A program made the position numbers and the translations under genes. A DNA stretch of 64,000 nt from NCBI GenBank assembly GCA_039545315.1, contig BCIM01000016.1:237941-301940 (forward strand), given 5' to 3'. This DNA is from Kondoa malvinella (Eukaryota > Basidiomycota > Agaricostilbomycetes > Agaricostilbales > Kondoaceae). Below are positions 11,601-23,196 of this stretch, piece by piece (within the stretch, counting starts at the first letter, position 1; every line of letters starts with the position of its first letter). The notes below the pieces were generated by a model. The model saw nothing but the letters and a program-made list of their open reading frames with translations. It was not told where the DNA came from and ran no database searches.

Positions 11601-13022
11601 GTCCACTTGAGCAGATTCAGCCTTTTCCATGACCAAACTCATTGCCGCGGTTCTAGCCTTGTTGTCCCCTGTGCCGCGAAGGACAACAGTCTCATCTGCA
11701 GAGCTTTGAGGCGGTAATTCCATGGAGAATCCGGTTTCGCTCAAAACAGCCTCGGTATTGTCGCCGCGTAAGAAGCGATGTTGGCGTTTGGGCAGAGACA
11801 ATGTGACCACTCGGCATTGTTTTTTCTGCAGTTTGGCTCTTAGTATCGTAGTGACCCAATGGCAGAATGACAAACCAGTTCTCGGTAAAGCTGCTTGATC
11901 TTTTCTGACCATTGACCTGCCTTTTCCTTGTCGCCCTTGAGAGTAACGCTTCCAGTCTGCTCGTCGAACGAGACAGTCATCTCATCCTCAGCCCAAGCTG
12001 CCTCTAGCCTGTTCTTCACCAATGGCCAGTACACAGCTTCGAAATCGGAGGATGGAATTGTCTGGGTGTGAACGATCTTGACGGCTCGGTCTCCTACAAT
12101 CTCCTTGATTTTGGCTTTGGCGAGATCACAAGCAACGGAAGAGCCTGTGATTGTGATGGTGATGCTCTGATCAACTGATGCATCTTCTGACGAGTCTTCA
12201 TTCGGATCGCGAGGTGGGATATTGACATTCGCATTGGTCGCTTCGGTAATACTCTTGAGCGTGCGACCTTTGGAAAGACGCGTGAGCATCGATGATAAGC
12301 CTCGGAATATAAGCGGACCTTTGCTTCCAATGATGTATGCCCTGGTAGACGCAGGAATCTCCATTGTAGTGGTGATCTATTGACGGCCTTTAGGAAAGGA
12401 AGCACAAAGATCTCGCTCGTTGGCCACATACCTTCTTGACTACACGGCTGGTCAACTCAAGCTTGGCTTTTGTGATCGACTCTTCATCAGGGCCACGGAG
12501 CAAGAACGTAGTGGTAGCCTTGCTAGTACTGGCCTGAATCTGGACAGACGAAACGACCTTGCGGACTTGAGCTATCGCTTCACCTAGGGTGGTTGGTGGA
12601 GGGTCCTCTCCTCGCTTGCGCGGAGTGTTTTGAGCTTGTGCAGGAGTCGCTAGCTGAATAGAAGAAGAAGGCAACACCAGATTGTCCGACATGGCGAGCT
12701 GTGCATTGACCGGTCGAGACGTGGCAGCATAGTTAGTCGCAGAGGCAGGCGAGCTGGCATTGCTTTGGGACGTCAAATGCGAACCATTCCAATTGGCTCC
12801 GGTGTTGGCGGATCCTTTGCCTTTTCCACTTCCCGACCAGGTAGGCGATGGAGCAGCTGAAGCGCCCAATGATGGGAAGGCTGATTCAGACTCGAGGTCG
12901 ACATTTCGACTTGTTCCATTGGCTCGCGGCGCCGCGTTCACAGCACTGGCAGAGTTGCTGGATGCCTGTGCAGGTACTTCGGTATCGCCTGCATGTAGTG
13001 CTTCCAAGTAAGCCGCGCTCAT
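8621..13022 (-). CDS. SCP160: Vigilin / Scp160-type multi-KH RNA-binding protein
   Basis: A polysome- and ER-associated RNA-binding protein built from a long array of KH domains. ATG at 13022 opens MSAAYLEALHAGDTEV, then the vigilin N-terminal signature ESAFPSLGA. Many KH repeats follow, visible through GxxG loops such as IIGSKGP (about 12330), LIGKGGQNS (about 9950), LIGRSGSNV (about 9650), LIGKQGSYA (about 10440) and IVGRGGS (about 8890). Exact KH count was not fixed. At the 3' end two short introns (donors GTGAGC and GTACGT) join IVGRGGS to GLERLRSETGVAIEVLGRK and then to LESARTQIMALRGQR and TAG at 8621, completing the last KH domain. At least ten introns interrupt the gene. It is divergent from USB1, with 263 bases between start codons. 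Confidence 0.9.
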
Positions 13023-13285
13023 AGTAGAAAGAGATGCGACCTCGTGGACTTGAGCCAAGCCGTGATCGTGTCAAAGGGAGACGACTGCACTCAGCCCAAT
13101 ACGCGTGTGGTAGTTGCTATTCAATGGCTGTCATATTGCAAACACACGACATTATTCATTCATGCATGCCCACTTGACTTTCGCCGTGCTTTGCTCTTGC
13201 ACCGGGTCAATGGAGCCCAGCAGCCCTCCACGGAAAAGGCGGTGCGTGCTATCTGTGCGCCTGCCTTAACATGCTCGTGCTGATC

Positions 13286-14196
13286 ATGCATTGCAACCCG
13301 TGTATAGAAAACTACGCGCTTTCGGTTCCCGTGCTTTTTGGTCCATTCTCTGCTCAGGCGGACGATAGCTCATCTCGCCATGTATAGCCAGCAAAGCGAC
13401 ACCGACTTTTAATGATGGTCGTGTACGAAGCAAGGCACATGTGCAAGGAGTCTGGCCGTCGCACCTTTACCTTGAAGGTGCGTCACAATCGGTAGTGGCC
13501 TGTGTCTAGCCTGACAATGGTTTTGGTAGTCTCACTGCCATCAGATCTAGCTGCGACTCTTCATAAAGTTATCTCTGTAGCATCAGACAGCTTGCCGATG
13601 GAACTTCACTCCTTACTGGAGAGCACGAATGAAGACGAAGAGATGCTCCACTTGAGCGTCTCGAGGCCGCTCTACCCACGTACGAGCGACAGACAGGCTC
13701 TGCTTTTGTCGTGCGGGAGTGTTGCGCAGGACATTCCAGCGTAAGGACTGCCTTCGATCTCTGCTAACGTGCTGACGAAATCGTAGGACGTCTGCTTCCT
13801 TTGCAGCCTTTACCTTGTTGCACAACGACGACAAGACTCGCTCTTTCCTCAGTCTAGAGCTAGGTCACGGCCACAACGAGGTGTGCTCTCTGCTATGGCC
13901 TAAATGCCTTGGGCTGAACCTATCAGCTACGCCGTCTCACTGATGCGCTCAACAAACACCTTTCATCCCTTGGTCTGGAAACCTACTATGAACCACCTCG
14001 CTTTCATTGTTCTATCGCATGGTTTCTCCCTGCACCGCAAGAAGCAGACAGTCACGATGTTGTCGACCAAAATTGCTCTGCGTTGGTGCAAGACCTGGAT
14101 CGCGAGTTCGGGACGGCAGTACGGCAGCACCAATTGAAGTGTAGCTCTTTGTGTGCGCGGATCGGCAAGGATGTAACTAGATTTCTGTTGAAATAA
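13286..14196 (+). CDS. USB1: U6 snRNA phosphodiesterase USB1 (Mpn1)
   Basis: A 3'-5' exonuclease of the 2H phosphoesterase superfamily that trims and end-modifies U6 snRNA in the nucleus. Both catalytic HxS motifs are present: LHLSVSRP (about 13650) and FHCSIAWFLP (about 14010). An exon ending at 13477 encodes DGRVRSKAHVQGVWPSHLYL, matching the conserved start of the fold. A 52-nt intron (13478-13529) joins it in phase to VSLPSDLAATLHKVI. Further introns near 13741-13786 and 13881-13931 lead to LRRLTDALNKHL and a C-terminus CARIGKDVTRFLLK, stop 14194-14196. The exon around 13400 has no ATG in frame. A first exon from ATG 13286 spliced near 13340-13387 is in phase and is my best guess, but that start is weakly supported. 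Confidence 0.85.
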
Positions 14197-14271
14197 TACC
14201 ACGAACATGGTTTCCCAGCTTTGGTGATTGCCCAGCAATGACTACCCGCTTAAGTACAAACTACCAGTCGA

Positions 14272-16158
14272 TCACAATATCCAATACACAAAGGTTGCCA
14301 AGACAACGGGCAGACTTCGGAGGACAGCTCCTATAGCATGGTTAGCAAGCGACTTTTGCTGATCTATGCGATTGAACTGACCTGCTTGAGCTGAAGATAC
14401 ATCCTGATGGTCCACAATCTCATACTTGCGAGTCTGCTTTGGCTCTTCAGCTGTCCTCTTGCTTGCACTAGCGGTCTTGCGATGACGAGCTGGAACAGAG
14501 ATGGTCGAGGAAGGTGGCTCCTCAGCCTTTGCTGCTTCGGCCTGGTCTAGAGCGTCTTCTTCCTCCTCAGTGCAGTATTCAAGAGGAGCGTCTTCGGTCT
14601 TGACCTTCTCCTCGGCTGGTTCAACGACTTTCGCAGCCTTGACATCAGTCTCGACCTTGGCTGCTGGAGCTTCTGCCTTCTCGGCCTCAGGTGCAGGTGC
14701 GGGCTCTGCCTCTTTCTTCTGTTCTTCAGCTGGGGCTGGCGCTTCCTCTGTTTGCTCTTCTTCTTTGGCAGGAGCAGCTGAGCCGTTGAATTCGTAAAGT
14801 GCTGGACCGGGGATCTTGAATGTCGAAGCATCGTTAGTGTAAATGTTGAAGTCAGAGAAGGCTGAAGTGGGATAGAGTCTTTTTACAAAAGCATCAGCAC
14901 GTTTGTACAGGTGCACGGGCAAACTCGCTCACTCGTAGGCCTTTGTTCCTCCCTGAATACTTGCACCTCCTCCTCCAGTCACGTCCAATTGGACACAGGC
15001 GATATCTACAGACGTTTCAGACCACTGCTATCGCTGGCAGAAGTTTCAGAAACACTCACACGACTGAGCAGAATTGGCAGTGTGCATGTTGAGCATCTCC
15101 GAGCGCCACTGTTGACTGGTTGAGTCTCAACTTTGGTAGATTGGCAAAGACTGCCTACGATGTATTGACCAGCCTTGAGTGATGAAGGCACATTTAGAGT
15201 CCAGCTCGAGTGATCTTGGACTGCGCGGCTATTAGTGCCCTTTACATGGGGCTGGGTGACAAGTCGACTCACTCATCTTGGCAGCGGCCCAAAGACCAGC
15301 GCCTGAAGGGTGATAAACCTCACTGCGAGTGGTGAGCTGTTGATGGATCTCGCAAAAGTGACACTCACGGCTTTGCAGCCATCAAATTCCTCAGTTCTGG
15401 CTCAATAGTCTGAGACATATCGATACCGAACCTGCACCAGCTTCATCAGCGCTATGCTCAAAAGAAGGAACGGCAACACTCACTCGGCGACTTTGACAAA
15501 ATTGGCATCAGTAGCATCGTACATTGTGCAGTCACCGTCGCACGATGCCATATAGTCAACGATAGGGCCCGTAGCCTAGCACAGCTTTCAGCGGATGCAA
15601 ATAAATAGAATAGACAGCCTACATGGACATAAGGGTTGAAGCCAGGACTCTTGCTGTAGCTCTGAAGCTCAGGTGTCGCGCCCTCCCAGGACAGGGTGAC
15701 GGAGCTGCCTGCTTGTACCTTGATCGTTTGTGGTGCGCTGTAGCCGTCATTGGCATTAGGCCTCATTAAACATAAGGTTTGCAATCCAAACTTACGGACT
15801 GTTGTTAGATGGACCGCAAGCCATGCTACTCCTATCGCCGAACTGAGAAGGGACCTGCAATTTGCTCTTTAGCCATAATCGAAGCGACGGATGCTTCAAC
15901 CTACGATAAAGGCTCTGCCTTGCGATTCATCACTTCCGTAGCCGACGCGAGTAGCAGTGTTGGCGTTGCGCGCATCTCCTGCGTAGTAAACAGAAGGTCC
16001 TATTAATTAAGAAGGTAAGTATGACTCTGCCCTTTCTGGCGCAAAAACGCACCCTCATTGGTAACGCCCCCAGCCTTGACGTTGTTGACTTGACCGTGTG
16101 CTTGGACACTGACCAAGAGAGAGCACAAGATGGCAGCACAGCTGATTCTTTTGCCCAT
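14272..16158 (-). CDS. AA9-type lytic polysaccharide monooxygenase, predicted GPI-anchored
   Basis: A secreted copper enzyme that oxidatively cleaves cellulose-like polysaccharides. ATG 16158 opens a signal peptide (ISCAAILCSLLVSVQA) cut before HGQVNNV, so the mature protein starts with the copper-binding His. Seven or more short introns separate later parts. A second His sits in PYVHV, spliced to ATGPIVDYMASCDGDC, matching the AA9 H-x-GP region. NSAQSY spliced to IACVQLDVTGGG gives the AA9 Q-x-Y-x-x-C motif with the axial Tyr. FNIYTNDASTFKIPGPALY is the usual AA9 ending. Beyond it lies a Glu/Ala/Pro/Lys-rich extension of about 110 residues and a hydrophobic end AVLRSLPVVLATFVYWIL. A 51-nt in-frame intron (14331-14381, donor GTCAGT) probably brings SSAQA next to the hydrophobic tail, as a GPI signal. 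The enzyme family is well supported; the anchor is inferred. Confidence 0.85.
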
Positions 16159-16687
16159 GATTGCAAGTTGGAATAGAAAAGAAATCAAAAAAGTGATAAA
16201 AGACGAAAAGACAGGGAAGGTATATGACTGCAGTGAAAAGAGCGTGAAGGTTGAAAGGGAGCAAGAGAGAGAGATGAGGCAGAAGCTAGAAGACGGAACA
16301 TGGAAAGAGAAGCTAGCTTCTTTTGAACAACACAAGCGATCCGAGCGCCTGTCATAGCGCCAATTTGAATGAGTCAATTGACAGCGCACAGCACTAATTA
16401 AACCAATTCAGGCTGGAGGACCAGTAGACTGTAGGTGACATCCAGACCTGTGTCGCCGCCAGTAGCGACAATGCGAAAGCGAGTTACAAGAACAACAGAA
16501 ACCAAAAGGAGTCCGTAAGGAAGGCCAAGCGCATACATTGCAGACCGTGCAATCATTGTGTACTAAAGCTATAAGGACAATTAAGTACAACACAGATGAA
16601 TTCTTTTCCAAAAAAAAAGCGTGAGACAATGCAAAGCGTGAGAATGATGAGGCGTGAGAGAGTTGCGAGGTGTTTCTAAAAGAGAAG
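16159..16687. other. Promoter region of the AA9 gene
   Basis: About 530 bases between the kinase stop and the AA9 start, both on the minus strand. The minus strand is strongly pyrimidine-rich just upstream of the ATG (16165-16330), a common fungal core-promoter or leader feature. No gene is seen. Confidence 0.4.
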
Positions 16688-19178
16688 TCAGCTGAGGGTG
16701 GATGCAGATGAGCTGCGCTTGTCGCTCGTGAGGCGACCTTGCTCGTCGGTCGTCGCTGCCGATTTCATGTTGGTCATGGCACGACCAACAACCGTTTTGG
16801 CTGATAAGAGGGAATGGCGCGATGTGCTGGGTCGTAAAGTGCGCGTGTTGGGTACTGATGAGGTCCGAGTAGCTGACTTGCCTCCGCCTAGGTTGAGTAT
16901 CGAAGGCTTCTTCTTGATGAACGGAGATGGCAAGCTGTCTTCATCTTCCATGTTGTAGCGAGGAGGGGCGGTCGCAGTCCGTGCAGAAGCAGCTGGTCTT
17001 TGTACTTGAAGCATCGGTAACGCCGCTGGCGAAGTTTGTACTCGTTCATCGGAACTCGATCTCATCGAAGCGAATGCTACCGCTGCTGTACGCTTCGTTG
17101 GACTAGCAGGTGCAGAAGCAGGCTCTTCTACTAGGGTAGGCGACGTGTCTTCACTCCGAGGTGGAAAGAAGCTGTAGACCGAGTGAGCGCTTAGAGGTGA
17201 TCTTTGTGAATCAAGCGTTGACGGCGAAGACCGGAGGCTATCCTTGGAAGAAGAGTGGAAGAGTTGTCTAGCTGTGGGTGGCTTTTGGGTGTTGAGATTG
17301 TACATAGATTTGGAAGCGATCATACGACGTCGGTTTTCTGAAGATGGCGGACAAGTCCGTTCACCGAGAACGCTGCCGGCTCTGTTGATGTATTGCTGCT
17401 GAGAGTATGAGTATATTGGAGACTTGATTGGTGTGTCGTCGAGGCTCATAAGGCTTTGTGTAGAAATGCGTCGGCTGATTTGACTGCTTTGCAACGAACC
17501 AAGATATCAGCTTGAGCCGCTTCAAGATTGAACAAAGGCTTACACAGATCTCCTTTCTTCTAGCGGAGGCCTAGGTACTAGACTCGGTCGGCTGGCTACG
17601 CGCCGAATGGCAGCATCCTGCTTGTCTGCCATGCTGGGAAGAGCCAACGCAATCGAGCCCATACTTGGCATTCGGTTGTTGTCGCGGTGGCCCTGTTCAG
17701 CGTCTTCATAGCCATAGCTACTTTGCAAGCTATTGCGGCCATCTGAAGAAGAGGAATAGTGCTGTTGGCCTTGAAGGAGAGTAGGCGAGATGCCGAGCGC
17801 TTGCGCTAGCCTGTTCTTTTCCTGTACCCAAAGGTCCCTCTCTTGTTGTACTCGTTGTTCTTCACTGTCCACTATTCTCTCCCTCTCCGACAAGGCCAGC
17901 TCGCGATGATCCGACTGCGCAATCTGCTGCTCTCGTTCCGACAATGCCGCCTCGCGATCGAGCAGACTCTGTTCCAATTCCAACATTGCTCCTTCCCTCT
18001 CCGCTACTGCCTGTTCTCGCTCTGCCAATAGACTCGCCCTGTCGGCCAAAGCCTGCTTGTCTTTGGTGACTGTCTCCTTCTCCCGCAACAAAGTATTCTT
18101 GAACCGCCGGAGGTCCAAGGCACGCATCTGGAGCTTGACTTGGTCCAAAGTCATGATCTGCTTAGTCGTTGGTCGCTGTTTCGGGTCCTGCCGCAACATC
18201 GATTTAACGACTTGATTGAGCATAACTGAATAGCCTTGTGGTAGGGATGGGATCTTGCCATCACGGATCATCTTGGCGAGTTCGGGCTGGGTTTGAGCTT
18301 GGGAGAAGGGTGGATGCCAGGCGCAAAGTTCGTAGATGAGACAGCCGAGTGCCCAAATGTCAGACTTGACATCGTATTGCTGGCCATTGATGAGTTCGGG
18401 AGACATGTAGTATGGTGTGCCGACGTAGGTGTTGGTGAAGTTGGCAGACATGGCTTTGCTGAGACCGAAGTCGCCCAGCTTGAGGATGTTGTCCTTGCTG
18501 AGGAAGACATTTTCAGGCTTCAGATCTCGATGCAGAACAACCGTCTTCTTTCGACCGTGCGAGTCCGTGTCGGCATGACAGTCAGCGAGGGCGAGAGTGA
18601 TTTGCGTGAGGTAGGACCAGATCACTTCTTCCGGGAGCAAAAGGTTATCTTGCCGGCACCGTTGAATGACATGAGTGAGGTCGCCATTTTCGCAGTATTC
18701 CATGACGATGTGCAGCATACAGTTGGATTTGTCGAGGAAGCGCTCGTGGTACTGAACAATGTATTCATTCGGCGGCATGTTTTGCAGGATGTTGCTATTT
18801 GCCAAGGTCAACATTGAGATGAAGTGCATGCAGAGAAAGACTCACACTTCTTCGTTGAGCTGTCGCAGATCACGCTCGTCCATCTTTCTCCAATTGAGCT
18901 CTTTGCGCGCGAGAATCTGAAATGACGGTCAGCCATCTGTTGTCCGCCAAATATTTTTACACATACAGCTCCATCAGATTTGCGCTTGACAGTGCGCTGT
19001 GTATGGAATATAAGCAATGTATGCATGGGCCTGTGCGACTGATGCTCACAATAATGCCAAAGCTACCGCTGCCAATGACATCCAACGGCTCATACAGATC
19101 CAACATTGTTGTCGCGGTAGTTACAGGGTGATTGCCAATGAGTGTGAGACGCCTGACAGGCTTCGGAGGAGCTGCCAT
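16688..19178 (-). CDS. NIMA-related serine/threonine kinase
   Basis: A mitotic-type NEK kinase (NimA/Kin3 relatives). ATG 19178 gives MAAPPKPVRRLTLIGNH, then LYEPLDVIGSGSFGII, the glycine loop. After two short introns the kinase domain continues with LPEEVIWSYLTQITLAL, the catalytic loop VVLHRDLKPENVFL, LKLGDFGLSKAMSANF (DFG), and VGTPYYMSPELI in the activation segment, then IWALGCLIYELCAWHPPF. C-terminal to the domain is a long heptad coiled coil with repeated EREQAVAEREGAM-type units (about 18080-17780), typical of NimA. A Ser-rich tail ends SSSASTLS, TGA 16688-16690. The last intron is near 17496-17545. Active-site residues are intact. Confidence 0.9.
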
Positions 19179-20417
19179 GGCTGGCTTGAAGTAGTGTGTG
19201 TAAAGTGATATTCAAAACAACGCCCTCCCGTTAACGGTCAACGTGGGCTTGTCAACCAAAAGGAAGTTGCTGCGCTGAGCTGGACTACTGTTGGGATGCT
19301 GTGATAGCTTGTATTTGCTTGTAAAGACAGACTGGTGATGTGTGAAAGTGAGAGGCTCGGAAGAAAAGCGAAGACAGTGGATCTCATTCAACATAAACAA
19401 ACTAAGTCTCACAACTTAGTTATGTGTTATCGTCCGCATGCAGACCTGACCCTAGTGCTAACAGTGATTGAGCTAACGCCAGAAATCAAGAGGTACGGAC
19501 TGATGAAGCACTATTAGAGACAGAAGGATACCTTTCAAGCCTCCGTTTCTCGTCCTTCTGCATCAGCACTACCATCTCCATCCTGCTGCCACCCAGTCAG
19601 TGCGGACAATCTAGTCCTTCCAGTATGTTGCCTATCTTCGGCTGCAGATCTTCGGCTGCAGCGTTGTCCCAGGATTGATGAAGCTAACGCTCCAACTCTT
19701 GTCCGTAGGTCGCGTTGTTCTCTCAGGCTGGTCATATACGAGAACGCATCATTGCTGCAGCATACACAAGGAGGAGGTGGGGAATAGCAGATAGCGAGGA
19801 TATATAGACGAAAGCCTTGATTTGAGCGAATACAATCAACAGTCTGGCCGAAGAAAATGCTAATGTGGGTCTGCCTAATGCTCATCTGCGTATGTCTAAC
19901 GTCAAATGCGAAGGCAGTATAGCTTTGAGTGTGACGGAAAGCTGGTTTCGGCATAAGCAGTGATGTGATGGCTAGTCAGCTTGCACGCTGTTTCAACGAG
20001 ATAGAAGACGACTGTCTCTGACCGACGCAAAGAGCGGGTCCAAGCGGCGCAGCAGTTAACGATAAAAGACGGGCAGAAGTGCAAAGTCAGGCTGGCCAAA
20101 AGACCACAGGACAGACGAACAAGCAGCGCAGATAGGATCCGTCGGCAGAATGCAAGCTCAATACACTTCCAACAGCACACCAGGGTTGGCTTGCATGCGT
20201 GTAGCAGCATATTAAAGAGAGAATAAAGAGGAAGACAAATCCTCCATGCCAGTGCCATTTTGGGCATCTGAACTGAAAGGAGTGCGCTAGAAAACACAGA
20301 GGAAAATTCTGTGGCCTTGGGAGAATGAATTCGCTGCAGAAGCGACAGAACATGATGACGCATCTTTGGTCGAACTGCTCCAAGCCAATATGCTGGTTGA
20401 TTCAGAACGGGCAATGC
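19179..20417. other. Divergent intergenic region
   Basis: About 1.24 kb between the kinase start (minus) and the LysM gene start (plus), the longest spacer outside the right end and presumably two promoters. It holds a perfect 14-nt tandem duplication (19634-19661). Minus-strand open frames at 19535-20414 are Cys/Leu/His-rich and lack conserved motifs, so I do not call them. Confidence 0.4.
19634..19661. repeat. Perfect 14-nt tandem duplication
   Basis: The unit ATCTTCGGCTGCAG occurs twice head to tail with no mismatch in the kinase/LysM intergenic region. Each unit contains the palindrome CTGCAG. It may be a replication slip or a duplicated protein-binding site. Confidence 0.8.
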
Positions 20418-21362
20418 ATGGCCGAGTCAGCCAACGACATTCTCAGTCCTCTAGCCGACCTCGCAATAGATGACAACGTATCGCGGCCTGGTTTGAAGCG
20501 CCGTATTCACTCGCAAACGCATAGTCTCGCTTCCACGCCTAGGTCTTCGACTGATGTCTCTAGAACAAGGCGACCGAGCTATGCTAGCCTCAAGCCAGAT
20601 GCAGAGCCAGACATGCGGCTTTGCATATTGCACGATATAGCCAAGACAGACAGCTTGATTGGTATATCGCTGGCATATGGCATCAGCGCAGCAGCTCTCA
20701 GAAAGGCAAATAAGCTCTGGGAACGGGATGATATTCATCTGCGCAAGTCTCTGTCAATACCTATTGAAGCTTGCACTCTACCGCCTGCAAAGGAAGACTT
20801 GGAGTCGATTCGTTTGGAGCATGACGAGCTGGTCATTACCTTTCGACCTCTGCAGCAACCTGCCCCGTCTAAACTTCCTCTCAACCAAGCTCGCTTCTCT
20901 ACTGTCTTGTCCCGAACCTCTTCGGACGGATGTTCTTCTCGATCTTCTTTGTCGCTGGACCTACCGCGAAGCGAACACGACTATCTAGCATCAACAAATA
21001 GCGTATACGATTCCAGCGATGAAGCGGACTCTCCTCCGATACCGCCTTGTCCTACAATGATTCGCAGAGTCAAGGTCTCGCTCATCAACACCAATGCTCG
21101 ACCATCGCTGGATCGTCCGCCTGTTCAGCGTTTGGCGTCTTTTCATCTGTCACCAGAATTATCGTCTCCTCCTCCAACGCCTCGACCAAAGCAGACCAGA
21201 GAAGCGAGTAGTTCTTCCTTCCTGTCCCTCAGAAGATGGAGCACAGCGGATTGGAAGGCAGCGGATGATGTGGAACTCAGTATGGCGAGTGAGCTGGAGA
21301 GAAACGCAAAACAGAGAAGAGATCAGAGGGGTAAAAAGGGTGTGATTGGCTTGTTTGGTTGA
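20418..21362 (+). CDS. LysM-domain protein without signal peptide (LYSMD-like)
   Basis: A single-exon gene of about 314 residues. A single LysM domain lies near residues 58-105: MRLCILHDIAKTDSLIGISL, then YGISAAALRKANKLW and LRKSLSIPIE, matching the intracellular LYSMD pattern rather than secreted chitin-binding effectors. The N-terminus MAESANDILSPLADLAIDDN has no signal peptide, so it is probably cytosolic. The remainder is Ser/Pro-rich and disordered, with SPPPTPRPKQ and a basic end RGKKGVIGLFG. ATG 20418 is preferred to the in-frame ATG at 20325, whose 31 extra residues (Cys/Trp/His-rich) look like leader sequence. The molecular role of this family is not well defined. Confidence 0.8.
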   Translation: MAESANDILSPLADLAIDDNVSRPGLKRRIHSQTHSLASTPRSSTDVSRTRRPSYASLKPDAEPDMRLCILHDIAKTDSLIGISLAYGISAAALRKANKLWERDDIHLRKSLSIPIEACTLPPAKEDLESIRLEHDELVITFRPLQQPAPSKLPLNQARFSTVLSRTSSDGCSSRSSLSLDLPRSEHDYLASTNSVYDSSDEADSPPIPPCPTMIRRVKVSLINTNARPSLDRPPVQRLASFHLSPELSSPPPTPRPKQTREASSSSFLSLRRWSTADWKAADDVELSMASELERNAKQRRDQRGKKGVIGLFG

Positions 21363-21764
21363 CAAGAGGCCAGATGAGCCCGTCGTGGAAAGACAACACC
21401 TTAGCTGAAACAACAGGTAATGTTCGTGGCAAGCTTTGAAGCGCCTGTTTAATACTTCGGTCCGCAGATCAACACGTCTCACCAATCCCTCGCCGCAGCG
21501 AGGTTTGACTCGTTCGCCAGAAGAGCAAGACACTATGGTCCAGTCCCTTGATATGCTTTAGAGCGAAAGGACATTGGGCGCGGCAAGTCAGTAGAGCAGG
21601 GTAGCGCCCAGCGGTGCACATAGAGGAACGAATCCAGACACGCCGGCGCAGGTATGTTCCCTGAGCCTGGATCCTATTTGTGGCATTCTTCTGATTCTCC
21701 AATGCAGCAGGCGTAAGACAAACAAGGGATGATACACGGGAATTGCAGGAAGTGATATACATTG
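21363..21764. other. Convergent intergenic region
   Basis: About 400 bases between the ends of the LysM gene and RBMX2. No supported gene, repeat or RNA is visible; it must hold both 3' untranslated regions. Confidence 0.4.
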
Positions 21765-22925
21765 CTAGTCTCGCCGCCTTGATCCTCGATAGTCCCGGTC
21801 CTCACGATCATCATACCTCCGACCTTCCCTTTCGGATCTCTCACTTGGCTCCCAACCGTCTCTGCTTCCTCTGACTTCTCCTCGCGGACTCCTTGACCTC
21901 TTGCTGTCATCCGCGTACGGACTCCTGCTACGGCTGTAGTCTCTGCGTTCCCTGCGCACCGGAGATCGGCTCCTAGTTCTGCCTCTATCGCGCCTGTCAT
22001 GTTCCCTCGAGCGACTTCTTTCTATCCGCCTACTATCCCGCGGACTGTCACTCCTTTCTCTCTTACGACTGCTCGGCTCTCCACCAGCCGAGATGCCATA
22101 CTTTTTCGCTTGCTTTGCAACCCTCTTTGCCAATTTCCGCTTCTTCCTTTCCTCTTTGGACTCGCCATCATGCTTCTTCTTGCCCTTCTTACTCGCTTTC
22201 TTTTGGTCTTTGAGATACGCAGCCATTGGGTCCAGGAGGTCTGGGTCGCCTTGTTCTGCATCTGAAGAGTCGGAAGATGAATCAGCATTTTTGACGGGTA
22301 GAAAGTTTTCAGGTCGAGCGTTGAGCGATTGTTCTTCGCGTTCTTTGAACTTGCCCTCTGCGTCTTGTTCCAGTTGTTTGTATTTGTCAACTGCTCAAAT
22401 CGGTCAGACATGGGTTGAAGAGAGACAGAGAGAAGTATATTCAAACGCACCATGATCAACACGCATTATGCGCTCCGCTACTTTTGCTCCATTCAGGTTG
22501 TCGACGGCTAGAACTGTCGAACGCTGATCTTCGTACATGAGGAAAGCGAAACCTTTGGACTTTTGAGTCTTCTTGTCCTTAGGAATATTAACGTCCGCGA
22601 CTGTTAAGCCGTAAGATACACTGATATCGGGGAAGGAGACGAGCATACCTTCGCCATATTGAGAGAAGATTGTGATTACATCTCCTTCTGTTAGGTCATA
22701 GTCGAGTCCGCCGACAAAAACGTATGCAGAGTCTTTGTATTGATCATGCCTGGTAAGAGAAGCATCAGACAAGTCAGGAAGAGTATACAAGATGAAACGG
22801 ACCATGAAGAGTTGCCGCCCAGCTCCAGCTGACGCTGATTGATGGAATTGATTTCTTTAACGACGCTGGATTGGTCTCATCTCAGCAAACAGGCCAAGCT
22901 CATATAGTAAATGGACTCACTTCAT
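21765..22925 (-). CDS. IST3: RNA-binding motif protein X-linked 2 / Ist3 homologue
   Basis: A spliceosomal RRM protein of the RES (retention and splicing) complex. The first exon is only five bases of coding sequence (ATGAA, 22921-22925). Splicing gives MNVVKEINSINQRQLELGG, the conserved N-terminus of RBMX2/Ist3. A second short intron leads to WHDQYKDSAYVFVGGLDYDL (RNP2), then SKGFAFLMYEDQRSTVLAVD (RNP1) and the following GAKVAERIMRVDH. The C-terminal half is a Lys/Glu-rich helix followed by an SR-rich tail (about 22020-21770), stop TAG 21765. A short intron (about 22615-22650) lies inside the RRM. It is divergent from TFIIB with 271 bases between starts. Confidence 0.9.
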
Positions 22926-23196
22926 TCTGTGTCAATTAACGTCGAGTATATTGTCTCCAAGGCGATAGGAAGGTTGAGGCAGATGTCTAGCACAGACAAA
23001 CAGAAGTTGACGGATCCAAAGGTTTGAGGGGAAGGAGCAGCTCAAAAGGCGAGCCTGGCTGCTGAAGACTCGTAGTGTGAGAGTGTGGCTATCGCTGTGC
23101 TCTGACAACCTGTCGACATTCGCCCTTTTCCTCAGTCGACCACTGCGTCTTCTCACCCAAAACACACTTGCAGCACAGAAGGCAACAGCACAAGAA

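Noticed and set aside
10989..11912. Long frames crossing vigilin introns, read as separate genes
   Set aside because: They continue the same KH array and only appear separate because short introns are read through.
14501..14797. Plus-strand Ser/Ala-rich ORF opposite the AA9 tail
   Set aside because: Mirror of the Glu/Ala/Pro-rich repeat; low-complexity antisense frame.
19535..20414. Minus-strand ORFs in the kinase/LysM spacer
   Set aside because: Cys/Leu/His-rich with no motif, no good start context and no splice pattern.
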